Shown here in pieces: positions 1 to 9,056 of a stretch of 64,000 nt of DNA (position 1 is its first letter; every line of letters starts with the position of its first letter). The translations under genes and the position numbers were made by a program. The notes under the pieces are model-generated. The model saw nothing but the letters and a program-made list of their open reading frames with translations, had not been told where the DNA came from and searched no databases. This stretch comes from Paraburkholderia piptadeniae. Lineage in GTDB: Bacteria; Pseudomonadota; Gammaproteobacteria; Burkholderiales; Burkholderiaceae. Where the stretch lies: positions 92,365-156,364 of the forward strand of contig NZ_CYGY02000021.1 in assembly GCF_900007165.1 (NCBI RefSeq). The letters are read 5' to 3'.

Positions 1-992
1 TTCGCCCACCAGTCCTGATTGACGAACACGGCGCTTTCTCGAACGGGCAGAAAGTGCGCCGAAAGCGGATCGACCTTCGGGTGTCCGTCCGTGTTGGCCG
101 TCGCGTAGGACGTGAGCTCTGTCATGCTGGCCTGCTGCTTGGGCTGCGCGACGAAATTGAGGAATGCGATGCCGGCAGCCTTGTTCTTGCTACCCTTGAC
201 GAGCGCCCACTGGTCCCACGACAGGAGCTGCTGGTTGCGCACGACCTCCACCTTCGCGCCGGCCTTGGCCGCCGCCGCGACGCGGCCCGAGAATGCGAGC
301 GCGAGATCGACCTGGTTATTGACGAGCGCGTCGGTCAGACCGCCTGGCGACTGCGTCCAGGTGATCTTGTCCTTGATGGTGTCCAGCTTTTTGAATGCGC
401 GATCGAGATCAAGGGGATACAGCTTGTCGACGGGCACGCCGTCGGCGAGCAGCGCCATTTCGAGGATTCCCGTCATCGGGTTATTGAAGATCGCGCGCTT
501 GCCCGGAAACTTCTTGAGATCGAAGAAATCGGCCCAGCTTTTCGGGGGCGCGTTTTTATATTTGTCCTCGTTGTAGGCGAACACCTCGGCCACCACCACC
601 GTCGAAACGCCACAGTCGTTGGTGATGAAACGTTTGTCGATGCCTGCTGCGACGAACTTCGACGTATCGACCTTCTCGAACAGTACGCCGCAGTTTTGCT
701 GTACGAACGATGCATCTTCGGTGTAGATGTCCCATACGGTGTTGCCGGACTCCACCTGCGCCTTCAGCTTCGCTCTCGGGTTAGGAGAGTCGATGCTTAC
801 CTTCGCGCCTGTCGCCTTTTCGAACGGCGTCATCCAGGCTTCTTCGATCATCTTCTGAAGCGAGCCGCCAAAGAAGGCCGCGGTGATTTTCTGCCCTTGC
901 AGGTTGGGCGCCTGGTCGGCAAAGGCCGACGGGCCACTGATGGCCAGGACGGCCGCGACCGAACAACACTTGACTACTTTCCCGATCAACAT
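1..992 (-). CDS. ABC transporter periplasmic substrate-binding protein (PotD-like), 3' end beyond window
   Basis: This is a secreted solute-binding protein for an ABC importer of the spermidine/putrescine (PotD) type. The first 330 residues are present and the C-terminus runs off the left edge. Residues 1-25 form a signal peptide (LAISGPSAFA, cleavage before DQ). The mature protein begins with the FFGGSLQKMIEEAW-type strand typical of this family. Internal motifs such as FFDLKKFPGKR and DRAFKKLDTIKDKITW recur in the substrate-binding protein at 32798-33877, so the two are paralogues. The ATPase and permeases of this system would be expected to the left of the window. The ATG at 990-992 follows a leader with two strong inverted repeats. 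The ligand is inferred only at class level (polyamine, opine or guanidino-like cation). Confidence 0.85.
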   Translation of the reverse strand, partial: MLIGKVVKCCSVAAVLAISGPSAFADQAPNLQGQKITAAFFGGSLQKMIEEAWMTPFEKATGAKVSIDSPNPRAKLKAQVESGNTVWDIYTEDASFVQQNCGVLFEKVDTSKFVAAGIDKRFITNDCGVSTVVVAEVFAYNEDKYKNAPPKSWADFFDLKKFPGKRAIFNNPMTGILEMALLADGVPVDKLYPLDLDRAFKKLDTIKDKITWTQSPGGLTDALVNNQVDLALAFSGRVAAAAKAGAKVEVVRNQQLLSWDQWALVKGSKNKAAGIAFLNFVAQPKQQASMTELTSYATANTDGHPKVDPLSAHFLPVRESAVFVNQDWWA

Positions 993-1063
993 GTGCTTTC
1001 CTTGAGCTGGTTTCACGAGAACGCTTCAGGTTTGGACTGGCGAGCCGCTGAAGTCGTCACGAA

Positions 1064-1092
1064 TTTGAAGTCGCCACAACGGCGACTTCAAA
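1064..1092. promoter_or_regulatory. Perfect 12-bp inverted repeat in leader of the substrate-binding protein gene
   Basis: The arms 1064-1075 and 1081-1092 (TTTGAAGTCGCC and its complement) are perfect around a 5-nt loop. The repeat lies between the end of the LysR gene (1201) and the start of the binding-protein gene (992). As RNA on the minus strand it could terminate the LysR transcript or act as a leader hairpin, but the T-run that follows is short. As DNA it could be an operator. Confidence 0.5.
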
Positions 1093-1135
1093 AACCAGTA
1101 TATGGATCGGGATTTTTTTTCACTATCGCTGCCAG

Positions 1136-1156
1136 GAGAACCTAGGATCGGTTCTC
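1136..1156. promoter_or_regulatory. Inverted repeat GAGAACC-N7-GGTTCTC, possible operator
   Basis: A perfect 7-bp inverted repeat with 7-bp spacing (1136-1142 and 1150-1156) lies 144 bp upstream of the substrate-binding protein gene and just past the LysR stop codon. It has operator-like symmetry. No regulator can be assigned from sequence alone. Confidence 0.35.
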
Positions 1157-1200
1157 TCGCAGGTATTTGCGGTCAGTCAGTCCGACTGGAATGACCCGCG

Positions 1201-2169
1201 TTAACCCTTGACTGCAGCGATAGAGACGCCCGCGGGGCGGGCCTCGGAGGGGTTGCCGTACGTGTGCGCCATGACGATGCAGGAGCGTAGCAGCGCGACG
1301 AGTTTTCCATGTGGACCGGCGTCGCGACTCACGACATTGATCGGAACTGTCCGGCGCGTAATGTCAGGTCTGACGGGGCGCGCCCTGTGCATCGCGACAG
1401 ACGGTGCGGCGACGTGCTGAGGCACCCATCCCAAATCCCTGCCCGAGAGTACAAGCGCCAGCTGCGCCTGCGCGCCCAGCCCGACATCGCCCGAGCGGAA
1501 GTCGTTCCCGATGAGCAGCGCATCCTTGCGCTCCAGGTGTCCGCGACTCGAATAGGGGTACTCGGCAAGCTGGGCTTCCGTAATCTCGTGGTCAGGCACA
1601 TCGAAAAGAGGATGTCCGCTTCCGCAGTAGATTTCTCCGACCTCATCAAAAAGATGCTGCGTGGACACGTCTCGCGTATAGACGTCCGAGAGACTGATGC
1701 CGAGGTGCACGGAGCCATCCGCGACGTGGCTGATGGCCTGATAGCCCACCATGACTTCGACCTGCACACGCGCGCGGCGCCCCGCGCGAACTCCAAACAT
1801 CTGCAGTGCTTCGGGCAGCCGGCACGCAGGGTTGGTAATGATCTCGTCCTCGACCGCAACGATCACCTCGCCCGCCATCTCGTCGCCGATCTCGCCGATG
1901 TCCGCCTTGAACGCGTCAATCGAGACGAAGAGTTGCTTGGCTGACTTGTAGACCCGCTCGCCTTCCGGCAATAGCTTGAAACCGCCAGGTCCGCGCTTGC
2001 ACAGCACAAACCCGAGTCGGACCTCGAGCGTCTTCAGGTGCTCGCTCATCACGGACTGCGATATGTTCAGCGCAGCCTGCGCGGCGGCAAAGCCTCCCCG
2101 GTCAACAATCTCGGTGAAGCTGCGCAGCAGCCGTAACTCGAGATCCGTGACTTGCTTCAGTTTCAACAT
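1201..2169 (-). CDS. LysR-family transcriptional regulator
   Basis: A 322-residue LysR-type regulator of normal family length. The N-terminal winged helix-turn-helix lies at about residues 9-66 (LRLLRSFTEIVDRGGFAAAQ, then LNISQSVMSEHLKTLE). The effector-binding periplasmic-binding-like domain covers about 95-300. It is encoded directly upstream of, and co-oriented with, the substrate-binding protein gene, with about 200 bp of inverted repeats between them. It is therefore a candidate regulator of the transporter and perhaps the neighbouring catabolic operon. The effector is unknown. Confidence 0.9.
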   Translation of the reverse strand: MLKLKQVTDLELRLLRSFTEIVDRGGFAAAQAALNISQSVMSEHLKTLEVRLGFVLCKRGPGGFKLLPEGERVYKSAKQLFVSIDAFKADIGEIGDEMAGEVIVAVEDEIITNPACRLPEALQMFGVRAGRRARVQVEVMVGYQAISHVADGSVHLGISLSDVYTRDVSTQHLFDEVGEIYCGSGHPLFDVPDHEITEAQLAEYPYSSRGHLERKDALLIGNDFRSGDVGLGAQAQLALVLSGRDLGWVPQHVAAPSVAMHRARPVRPDITRRTVPINVVSRDAGPHGKLVALLRSCIVMAHTYGNPSEARPAGVSIAAVKG

Positions 2170-2943
2170 CGACGCAGATTCCTTCTCATGATGGATGGGA
2201 CACTTCGAGTGTAGATCGCCAAAAAATCGCGCAGCGCAGATCGGCGTCAGTTACACCCTGCCCTGGCGTCATGCGATCGCTGTCGACTACGCGGGCGATT
2301 CCATGTGCGGGTTCCTTTCGATATGAGGAAACCGCGGACGTGGACGTCGTGTCCCATTGCGGGGCGATACGCGCTCGTTATCTGATTCGCCCTTTCCCAG
2401 GCGCTGCGATCGTATCCAGCGATTGTCGTTCACCCATCGACAGGATCAATCAGGGAAAAGCCCATGCTGACAGCATGAGAAAGACGGCAGGTATGGCGAC
2501 GCGCGTCGAAGCCGGGCCACCAGAAGCTTCCGCGCGCCTGCTTCGGTGGACTGATGAAAGGGACCGAATAAGCGCAGGCCCACTGCTGAAAACTGTACGC
2601 CGCCCGCAGGAAGAGACGTCTGCAGCCTGGCGTGTTTCTGGCCGGGACACGGCGGGCGCCACGCGGTCAATGTAGTTGTAGTTCGCTGGCGACACACGGG
2701 CCACGGCCCGGTTATGCGAATGAAACCGGTGGCCGACAGACCACCATCCGTCTGATGTCCAGACTATCCTCGTGACTAGTAAGCACGGGAACTGATTTCA
2801 GGCAATAAGAAAAAGCAGATCCTTGTTTCGGCAATTCCGGATGCTTTTCGGGGCGGTCATGCGACGGAGCGTCCCATCAGGAATGCGCCGCCGCCCAGGG
2901 CGAATGCAAATCGCATTCGGATCACCCTCGGATCGCAATCGCT
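2170..2943. other. Intergenic region, no gene recognised
   Basis: About 770 bp between the LysR start and the end of the leftward acyl-CoA operon. Short open frames on both strands have compositions and lengths typical of chance in high-GC DNA and match no family known to me. A small palindrome (CATGCT-GAC-AGCATG, about 2462-2476) is the only local symmetry seen. The right part would hold the operon terminator, but no clear hairpin plus T-run was found. Confidence 0.5.
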
Positions 2944-3708
2944 TCAGCATCCTTTCCAGACAGGTCGGCGTTTTTCAGCGAAGGCCCGGGCCCCTTCCTT
3001 CGCGTCTTCAGATTCAAAGACGCGCTGCGTACAGACTGCCTGCCGTTCGAACATCTCGCCCTGGGACCAGTCACCCGATTCAGTCACCACCCGCTTTGCC
3101 GCCATCACGGCGAGAGGGCCATTCGCCTGGATCTTTCCGGCAAGCGCGAACGCAGCGGCGAGGGTCTCGCCAGGTTCGGTCAGCACGTTCACCAGACCGT
3201 ATTGCGCGGCCGGCGCTGCGGGCAGCATGTCGCCCGTGAGGATGTATTGCATGGCGACATGATAGGGAATGCGTTGCGGCAGGCGGATCAGACCACCCGC
3301 GGTAGCCGCCAGGCCCCGCTTCGCTTCAGGCAGGCCGAAGTTTGCGGTGCGCGACGCCACGATCAGATCGCAGGCCAGCGCCATCTCGAATCCACCCGCT
3401 AGCGCGTAGCCTTCCACCGCGGCAATAAGCGGTTTCAGGGGGGGCTTTTGCGTCAGCCCACCGAATCCACGTCCTTCGATGCGAGGAAGCTCGCCACGCA
3501 GGAACCCCTTGAGATCCATGCCCGAGCAGAAATTCCCGCCGACGCCCGTGAGCACGCCAACGCGCAGCGTTGCGTCGTCGTCCAGTTCGTCAAGCGCGTT
3601 AGCCATTTCACGGGCCAGCGCCTGCGTCATCGCATTGCGTGCGTCGGGCCGGTTCATCGTCATGACGAGCACGCCATCGCGGCGTTCAACCAGAAGTTCG
3701 GAATTCAT
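2944..3708 (-). CDS. Enoyl-CoA hydratase/isomerase family protein (crotonase)
   Basis: A 254-residue crotonase expected to hydrate an enoyl-CoA in the cytoplasm. The oxyanion-hole segment NFCSGMDL is at residues 59-66. Both catalytic glutamates of classical hydratases are present: Glu108 in AGGFE and Glu128 in FGLPE. A longer reading from 3744 exists, but ATG 3706-3708 sits 8 bp after the SDR stop with a TGAGG ribosome site, so translation coupled to the SDR is the better start. It is the last gene of a leftward operon with thiolase, SDR, a second crotonase and two acyl-CoA dehydrogenases, which together could run a beta-oxidation-like spiral. The acyl chain is unknown. Confidence 0.88.
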   Translation of the reverse strand: MNSELLVERRDGVLVMTMNRPDARNAMTQALAREMANALDELDDDATLRVGVLTGVGGNFCSGMDLKGFLRGELPRIEGRGFGGLTQKPPLKPLIAAVEGYALAGGFEMALACDLIVASRTANFGLPEAKRGLAATAGGLIRLPQRIPYHVAMQYILTGDMLPAAPAAQYGLVNVLTEPGETLAAAFALAGKIQANGPLAVMAAKRVVTESGDWSQGEMFERQAVCTQRVFESEDAKEGARAFAEKRRPVWKGC

Positions 3709-3715
3709 GAGCGCC

Positions 3716-4480
3716 TCAGCGTGGCTGCATGCGAATGGCGCCATCCAGACGGATGGTCTCGCCGTTCAGCATGGGGTTGTCGAGAATCTGCAACACAAGC
3801 CGGGCGAATTCGTCCGGCTGTCCAAGTCTTGGTGGATGCGGGACGGCGGCGCCCAGCGACGCCCGTACGTTCTCGGGCAGACGCGCGAGCAGCGGCGTAT
3901 CGAAAATCCCCGGCGCAATCGTCATCACCCGGATCGCGTGCTGGGCGAGGTCGCGCGCGGCGACCAGCGTCATGCCGACGATGCCCGCTTTCGCGGAGGC
4001 GTACGGTATCTGGCCGATCTGGCCTTCCCACGCGGCGACCGATGACGTCAGCACGCATACGCCCCGGTCGCCATCCCGGGGCTCGTTTTTCGCCATGGCG
4101 GCCGCGGCAAGCCGCAAGGTATTGAAGGTGCCGAAGAGATTCACGCGTACGACCTCTTCATAGAGCGCCTGCGAGGCGGGATTGCCCTCCCTGTCGATGA
4201 CGCGCAGCGCGCCGCCCCGACCGGCGCAGTGCACGAGCGCGCGCAGCGGTGCGCGGGCTGTCGCGGTGGCGACGGCCTCCTGAATCTGCGCCTCGTTCGT
4301 GACGTCCGCGGGGACGAACCGGACCTGGCCGCCGAGTTCATCCGCGACGCGCGCGCCGCCCGAGCCCGGCAGATCCGCAATGACGACATACCTGCTCTGC
4401 TCCACAAGCCGCCGCACCGTCGCGAGCCCGAGCCCGGACGCGCCGCCTGTCACGATAGCGCTGCTCTTTTCCTGCTCCAT
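3716..4480 (-). CDS. SDR-family 3-hydroxyacyl-CoA dehydrogenase-like oxidoreductase
   Basis: A 254-residue short-chain dehydrogenase. The Rossmann motif TGGASGLG is at residues 11-18, the HCAG segment (NNAG position) at 84-87, and the catalytic Ser147, Tyr160 and Lys164 occur in [20 protein letters not shown]. The [16 protein letters not shown] context resembles type 10 17-beta-hydroxysteroid / 3-hydroxy-2-methylbutyryl-CoA dehydrogenases. An NAD-dependent 3-hydroxyacyl-CoA oxidation between hydratase and thiolase is therefore the likely job. The gene lies between thiolase and crotonase genes in the same operon, which supports this reading. The exact substrate is inference. Confidence 0.87.
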   Translation of the reverse strand: MEQEKSSAIVTGGASGLGLATVRRLVEQSRYVVIADLPGSGGARVADELGGQVRFVPADVTNEAQIQEAVATATARAPLRALVHCAGRGGALRVIDREGNPASQALYEEVVRVNLFGTFNTLRLAAAAMAKNEPRDGDRGVCVLTSSVAAWEGQIGQIPYASAKAGIVGMTLVAARDLAQHAIRVMTIAPGIFDTPLLARLPENVRASLGAAVPHPPRLGQPDEFARLVLQILDNPMLNGETIRLDGAIRMQPR

Positions 4481-4507
4481 TTCGTTGCTCCTCCTATCCC
4501 CTTTTCG

Positions 4508-5692
4508 TTAGATTCGTTCCAGCACCATGGTGTTCGCCATGCCGCCGGCTTCACACATGGTTTGCAGTCCATAGCGACCGTTGTGCATTTCGAGCCAGTT
4601 CACGAGCGTCGTCGCGATACGCGCGCCCGAAGCGCCAAGGGGATGGCCCAGGGCGATCGCGCCGCCGCTCGGATTAAGGCGCGCGGGATCCGCATCGAGC
4701 TCCCTTAGCCACGCAAGCGGTACCGGTGCGAAGGCTTCATTGACCTCGAAGGCGTCGATGTCCTGCACCTTCAGTCCCGCCTTCCGCAGCACTGCGCGGC
4801 TCGACGCGATCGGTGTCGTCAACATCATCATCGGGTCGTCGCCGCGCACGTCAAACGCGACGAACCGTGCGCGCGCCCGCAGATTCAGACGCGTCGCCAG
4901 CCGTTCGCTCACAATCAGCACGGCAGCCGCCCCATCCGTCATCTGTGATGAATTGCCCGCGGTGATACGCCAGTCCGTGATCTCCGGGAAGCGCTCGCGC
5001 AGGCGCTCATCGGCAAACGACGGCTTCAGTCCGCGCAGCCTGTCAGCCGTGGTGGACGGTCGCACGGATTCGTCCTGATCGACCAGCCCGGCAGCCGTGC
5101 GAATGCCGACGATCTCCTGTGCGAACTGCCCCGACCCGGCCGCGGCCGCAGCGCGCTGATGCGACTGCGCCGAATAGCGATCCAGTTCGTCGCGGGAGAG
5201 GTTCCATCGTGCGGCGACGAGCTCTGCGGCCACCCCCTGCGAAATCTGCTGACCATAACGCGCCATGTACGAAGGACCGAAAGGATTCCTGCCCATCCGC
5301 GCGCTGCCCATCGGTACCTGGCTCATCGACTCGACGCCGCAGGCGATCACCATGTCGTGCGCGCCCGCCATGACGGCCTGCGCGGCGAACGCGATCGCCT
5401 GCTGAGAGGAGCCGCACCGGCGATCGATTGTCGTCGCCGGCACATGCTCGGGAAAGCCCGCGCCCAGCCACGCGACGCGCCCCGGAGTGACCGACTGCTC
5501 GCCTGCCTGGCTCACGCATCCCGTCACGACGTCGCCTACTTCGGCGGGATCAATCCCGGTACGTTGCACCAGGTGCTGGAGGACCTGGCCAAGCAGTTCG
5601 GCCGGATGCAGTTCTGTAAATGCGCCGCCCGCCTTGATGCGTCCGGCGGGGCTGCGCACAAGGTCGACGACAAGAGGTGTCTGAAGGGTCAT
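4508..5692 (-). CDS. Acetyl-CoA acyltransferase (thiolase)
   Basis: A 394-residue degradative thiolase. The acyl-accepting Cys93 is in DRRCGSS, His350 in GGAIALGHPLGASGAR, and Cys380 in MCEAGGMANTM. The CEAGG form of the last motif is usual for FadA-type thiolases that cleave larger or branched 3-ketoacyl-CoAs, unlike the CIGGG form of the thiolase at 61659. It follows a crotonase gene and precedes the SDR by about 27 bp, consistent with one transcript that completes a beta-oxidation cycle releasing acetyl-CoA or propionyl-CoA. Confidence 0.9.
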   Translation of the reverse strand: MTLQTPLVVDLVRSPAGRIKAGGAFTELHPAELLGQVLQHLVQRTGIDPAEVGDVVTGCVSQAGEQSVTPGRVAWLGAGFPEHVPATTIDRRCGSSQQAIAFAAQAVMAGAHDMVIACGVESMSQVPMGSARMGRNPFGPSYMARYGQQISQGVAAELVAARWNLSRDELDRYSAQSHQRAAAAAGSGQFAQEIVGIRTAAGLVDQDESVRPSTTADRLRGLKPSFADERLRERFPEITDWRITAGNSSQMTDGAAAVLIVSERLATRLNLRARARFVAFDVRGDDPMMMLTTPIASSRAVLRKAGLKVQDIDAFEVNEAFAPVPLAWLRELDADPARLNPSGGAIALGHPLGASGARIATTLVNWLEMHNGRYGLQTMCEAGGMANTMVLERI

Positions 5693-5752
5693 GTTGTCCG
5701 GAGTGAAGTGGGAAGATCGTCCTGCCTCAGTTGGAAAAATCGGCGCGGGGAT

Positions 5753-6547
5753 TCAGTGCGAAAATTTGGGCGGTCGCTTTTCGGCAAACGCGCGCACCGC
5801 CTCGTGGTGATCGGGATTCATGTGGGCGATCGCCTGAAAGGCGGCCGCGAGTTCGAGCGAGGACTCCAGCGAGCCGTGCTCGGCCGCCCGCAGCAGGCGT
5901 TTCGTCATCCGCAGCACCGCGCCAGGATGGGCGGCGATCCGGGAGGCGACGTTCATTGCCGTATCCATCAGCGCATCGGGCTCGACCACGCGCGAGACGA
6001 GTCCGCATTCGAGCGCTTCCGCACTCGAGACGGGCTCGCCGAAAAACGCCATCTCGGCCGCCTTCGCCCGGCCCACGACCCGGGGCAAGAGCCACGCTCC
6101 ACCGTCGCCCGGGACGATACCGACCTTGAGGAAGCTTTCTGCAAACGTCGCCGCGGCAGAGGCGATGCGGATATCGCACATGCAGGCAAGGTCGAGACCG
6201 GCACCGATCGCGGGGCCATTGATGGCCGCGATCACGGGCACCTCCAGGTGGTAAAGCGCCTTGGGCACACGCTGGATGCCGCTGCGGTACTCCTCGCGCA
6301 CCACCTCCGGCGGCGGCCTGTCACGCTCGTACTTCTGCATGTCCTTCACGTTTCCGCCGGCGCTGAAAACGGAGCCGGCGCCCGTGATGATGACCGCCCG
6401 CACGCAGGCGTCGGCGGTGACCATTGCGCAGGCGTCGACGATTTCCTGCACCGCGGTGTTGCCCGTCAGCGCATTGCGCGTTTCCTGCTGGTCCATGGTC
6501 AGGACAAGGATCGCGCCCTCGCGACGGATATTCAGAAAATTTGCCAT
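5753..6547 (-). CDS. Enoyl-CoA hydratase/isomerase family protein, atypical active site
   Basis: A 264-residue crotonase-fold protein. The oxyanion-hole segment VFSAGGNVKDM is at residues 60-70 and GPAIGAGLDLACMCD at 111-125. The first catalytic Glu of classical hydratases is replaced by Asp119. The position of the second Glu carries Phe139, in FAESFLKVGIVPGDGG. A nearby Asp148 in PGDGG is shared with some isomerase-type crotonases. An isomerase or non-hydratase reaction on an acyl-CoA is therefore as likely as hydration. It lies between the acyl-CoA dehydrogenase pair and the thiolase in the leftward operon, complementing the classical hydratase at 2944. Confidence 0.85.
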   Translation of the reverse strand: MANFLNIRREGAILVLTMDQQETRNALTGNTAVQEIVDACAMVTADACVRAVIITGAGSVFSAGGNVKDMQKYERDRPPPEVVREEYRSGIQRVPKALYHLEVPVIAAINGPAIGAGLDLACMCDIRIASAAATFAESFLKVGIVPGDGGAWLLPRVVGRAKAAEMAFFGEPVSSAEALECGLVSRVVEPDALMDTAMNVASRIAAHPGAVLRMTKRLLRAAEHGSLESSLELAAAFQAIAHMNPDHHEAVRAFAEKRPPKFSH

Positions 6548-6557
6548 GAGAACCTCG

Positions 6558-7574
6558 TCAGTGGATGTCGCCGATTTCGCGGATCATGTCGATCGCGCGG
6601 CACTCGCTCGCCAGCAGGGCATCGCCCAGCACGTCGTGCCAGTAACCTTCCGAACCGGCCGTCCTTCGTCCCCAGTACAGCCGTCTGGTGAACAGTTGCA
6701 GGTCATGCTCGGCGCTCAATCCGACCGCGCCATGAATCGCGTGCGCTATCGAAGTCGCCTCCTGGGCGGCCTCACTGGTGAGGATCTTCGCGACGGCGAT
6801 GGCCAAACGGGAAAGATCCTTCAGTGGTCCGCGGCAACCCAGCTGCGCGGCGATCCGGGACGCAAACACGTGTTCGGCCATCACGCTCAACTGATGCTGG
6901 ATGGCCTGGAAGGCGCCGATCGCACGGCCGAACTGCAGACGCTCATTCGCGTAACTCAACGTGCGGCTGAGCGTGGCCTGCAGTGCGCCGCACAGGTGGG
7001 CCGTGCACAGGCAGGCGTGCAGCGTGCGCAGCTCGCCGAACGCGATGCGTGGCATCGACCCGAGCAGCCCGATGTCCCAGTCGAGACCCGCGTCAAGGGG
7101 GAAGACGTCCGGGTTTTTGCGGGCGATGGCGGCAGGCAGCAGATACGCGTTGCCCGACGCGTCCGCCGCCAGCACATGATCGGACACCGCGCCAAAGGCG
7201 ACCGCGCCACACCGGATGCGATCCCCGTACCGCGTCGCCACCGACAGCGTGATGCTGCCCGCGGGAATGTCATAGTTCGCCGAGGCGAGCAGCATCCGGG
7301 CGACCATGGTTTCGGCCAGCGGCAATGGCAACACGTGCGTTCCGCACAACTCGAAAAGCGCAAACGCTTCTGTCATTGACAGTTCAGCGCCGCCCTTCGC
7401 CGCGGGCAGCAGCGCATTCGCGAAGCCGGACGCCTCGAGAACGTTCCAGAGCGTATCGGCAGATCCGCCCGCTTCGATGCGACGGACCATGTCGGGCGTG
7501 CACTCCTGCGACAGCAGTCGTGCGAGCGCGTCGGAAAATGGGTCGTTGATGGGTTGTTCCATCAAATATTCCAT
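6558..7574 (-). CDS. Acyl-CoA dehydrogenase family protein, short subunit
   Basis: A protein of about 338 residues with the C-terminal acyl-CoA dehydrogenase helical domain (LSYANERLQFGRAIGAFQAIQHQL and ATSIAHAIHGAVGLSAEHDLQLFTRR). The N-terminal half is weakly conserved and it is shorter than a usual 380-residue enzyme. ATG 7572-7574 shares its A with the TGA of the preceding gene, so the two are translationally coupled; GTG 7577 and ATG 7562 are alternatives. Coupled long and short FadE genes are known to encode heteromeric enzymes, for example in steroid side-chain degradation, and that is the likely arrangement here. Its role would be alpha,beta-desaturation of an acyl-CoA using FAD. Confidence 0.85.
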   Translation of the reverse strand: MEYLMEQPINDPFSDALARLLSQECTPDMVRRIEAGGSADTLWNVLEASGFANALLPAAKGGAELSMTEAFALFELCGTHVLPLPLAETMVARMLLASANYDIPAGSITLSVATRYGDRIRCGAVAFGAVSDHVLAADASGNAYLLPAAIARKNPDVFPLDAGLDWDIGLLGSMPRIAFGELRTLHACLCTAHLCGALQATLSRTLSYANERLQFGRAIGAFQAIQHQLSVMAEHVFASRIAAQLGCRGPLKDLSRLAIAVAKILTSEAAQEATSIAHAIHGAVGLSAEHDLQLFTRRLYWGRRTAGSEGYWHDVLGDALLASECRAIDMIREIGDIH

Positions 7575-8731
7575 CACCGCAGCCCCAGTCCGCGTGCGAT
7601 CATGCCGCGCAGGATTTCGCGGGTGCCGCCACGCAGAGAGAACGACGGCGCAACCTGCACGAGATAGGTGAGCGTCGCCAGAAGTTCCATGGGGACATGC
7701 TGGCCGTCCCGCGAATAGAGGTCATCGGCGATGGCGGCCGGAATCAGCTGCTCGAGCGCGGTGCCGAGATCCTTGACGAGCGCAGCCTCGACCGCCGGGC
7801 TCTCGCCCTTCGCGAGGCTCGCCGTCAGCGCCACCGACATCGCGCGCAGTGAGGCGAGGTGCGCGAGCAGCCTGCCCGCGAGCCGGACCGCATGCGGCGT
7901 CCGGCCGTCGGAGGTCCGGACGAATGCCAGCCACTCGTCGAAGAGCACGATGCTGGAGAAAATCCGTTCGGGACCGCTTCTCTCAAACGCAAGTTCTGAT
8001 GTCACCTGCTGCCAGCCATGTCCTTCCTCGCCGATCAGCGCGTCGGCGTCCAGCTGGACGTCGTCGAAGAAGACTTCACAGAAGTGGGCGTCGCCGCAGA
8101 GATCCGTGATCGGACGTACGACGATGCCCGGAAGGCGCATGTCGATCAGGATCTGCGACATTCCCTGACGCCGGTCCTCCGGTGCGCCCGACGTGCGCAC
8201 GAGCGCGATCATGTAGTGGCAGTGCTGTGCGTTGGTGGTCCAGATCTTCTGGCCGTTGAGCAGCCAGCCGCCGTCCTTGCGAACGGCGCGGGTGCGAACG
8301 GAAGCCAGATCGGAGCCCGAGCCGGGCTCGCTCATGCCGATGCAGAAGAACGCTTCTGCGCGACAGATCTTCGGCAGGTAAAAGCGCTTCTGTGCGTCGC
8401 TGCCATACCGGAGTATCAGGGGCGCGCTCTGGCGATCGGCAATCCAGTGTGCGCCAACGGGCGCGCCCACATTGAGTAGTTCCTCGGCGACGACATGGCG
8501 CGCGAATGCGCTGCGGCCCCCGCCGCCATACTCCTTTGGCAGGGCGAGCCCCAGCCATCCCCGGCGAGCCAGTTCACGCGAAAACCCGGGGTCAGCGCTG
8601 GTCCACGATCGGGCGCGGATATGCGGAGCAACGCCCCCGATGGATTCCCTCAGGAACGTTCTCACGCCGTCGCGCAGCGCTTCGTCTTCCGGCGGGATGG
8701 CGCACAGTTTCAGGGAAGTCAGCGCGCCCAT
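7574..8731 (-). CDS. Acyl-CoA dehydrogenase, FAD-binding subunit
   Basis: A 385-residue acyl-CoA dehydrogenase (ATG 8729-8731, with GTG three bases upstream). The flavin/substrate signature FFCIGMSEPGSGSDLASV and the IWTTNAQ strand are clear. The C-terminal motif is RGGTREILRGMIARGLGL, so the catalytic Glu of MCAD-type enzymes (YEGT) is Gly here. FERSGPER near residues 250-257 matches the position used as base by IVD-type enzymes. It is the first gene of the leftward operon and overlaps the short subunit gene by one base. A heteromeric enzyme with that partner is inferred. Confidence 0.88.
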   Translation of the reverse strand: MGALTSLKLCAIPPEDEALRDGVRTFLRESIGGVAPHIRARSWTSADPGFSRELARRGWLGLALPKEYGGGGRSAFARHVVAEELLNVGAPVGAHWIADRQSAPLILRYGSDAQKRFYLPKICRAEAFFCIGMSEPGSGSDLASVRTRAVRKDGGWLLNGQKIWTTNAQHCHYMIALVRTSGAPEDRRQGMSQILIDMRLPGIVVRPITDLCGDAHFCEVFFDDVQLDADALIGEEGHGWQQVTSELAFERSGPERIFSSIVLFDEWLAFVRTSDGRTPHAVRLAGRLLAHLASLRAMSVALTASLAKGESPAVEAALVKDLGTALEQLIPAAIADDLYSRDGQHVPMELLATLTYLVQVAPSFSLRGGTREILRGMIARGLGLR

Positions 8732-8734
8732 CAC

Positions 8735-9056
8735 GCGGTGCGGCCGGACCGGGGCGCGGCATGCGCGGTCGATACATCATGCACGTCATGCACGTCACGC
8801 GAAATGGAAGCGAAAAACAGACGGATGCTCATGATCTGTTCTCAATCGTTAACGACGACCGGTTACGACGACGGGCGACGACAGCGCACAGCATGCCTGC
8901 CGTGCAGCGCCGCGAGCGGCGCACATGGGTCGGGGGGCGCTCAGGGACCGGGTCAGGGACTGCCTCAGGGGGCGCCCCAAGGGCACGAACCAGGCGCGTC
9001 GCCTCCGCGGTGCGCGAAAACTCGACCAGAGGGATGCCTACCCGTCCCTGGCGCCG
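8735..9056. other. Intergenic region upstream of the acyl-CoA operon
   Basis: About 320 bp between the ureohydrolase stop and the first acyl-CoA dehydrogenase gene, both leftward. It contains short direct repeats (CATGCACGT, about 8776-8800) and GC-rich self-complementary stretches. No gene is supported. The operon promoter probably lies here, but no convincing -35/-10 pair could be assigned by eye. Confidence 0.4.

Noticed and set aside
54..1145. Long plus-strand open frame (363 codons)
   Set aside because: It lies opposite the substrate-binding protein gene, which has a signal peptide and family motifs. High GC keeps the opposite strand open.
2271..2704. Possible small genes in the spacer after LysR
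   Set aside because: Frames on both strands overlap, lack ribosome sites and resemble no family.
5159..6691. Plus-strand open frame of 510 codons
   Set aside because: It crosses the thiolase and crotonase genes on the other strand and has arginine/histidine-rich shadow composition with no family pattern.
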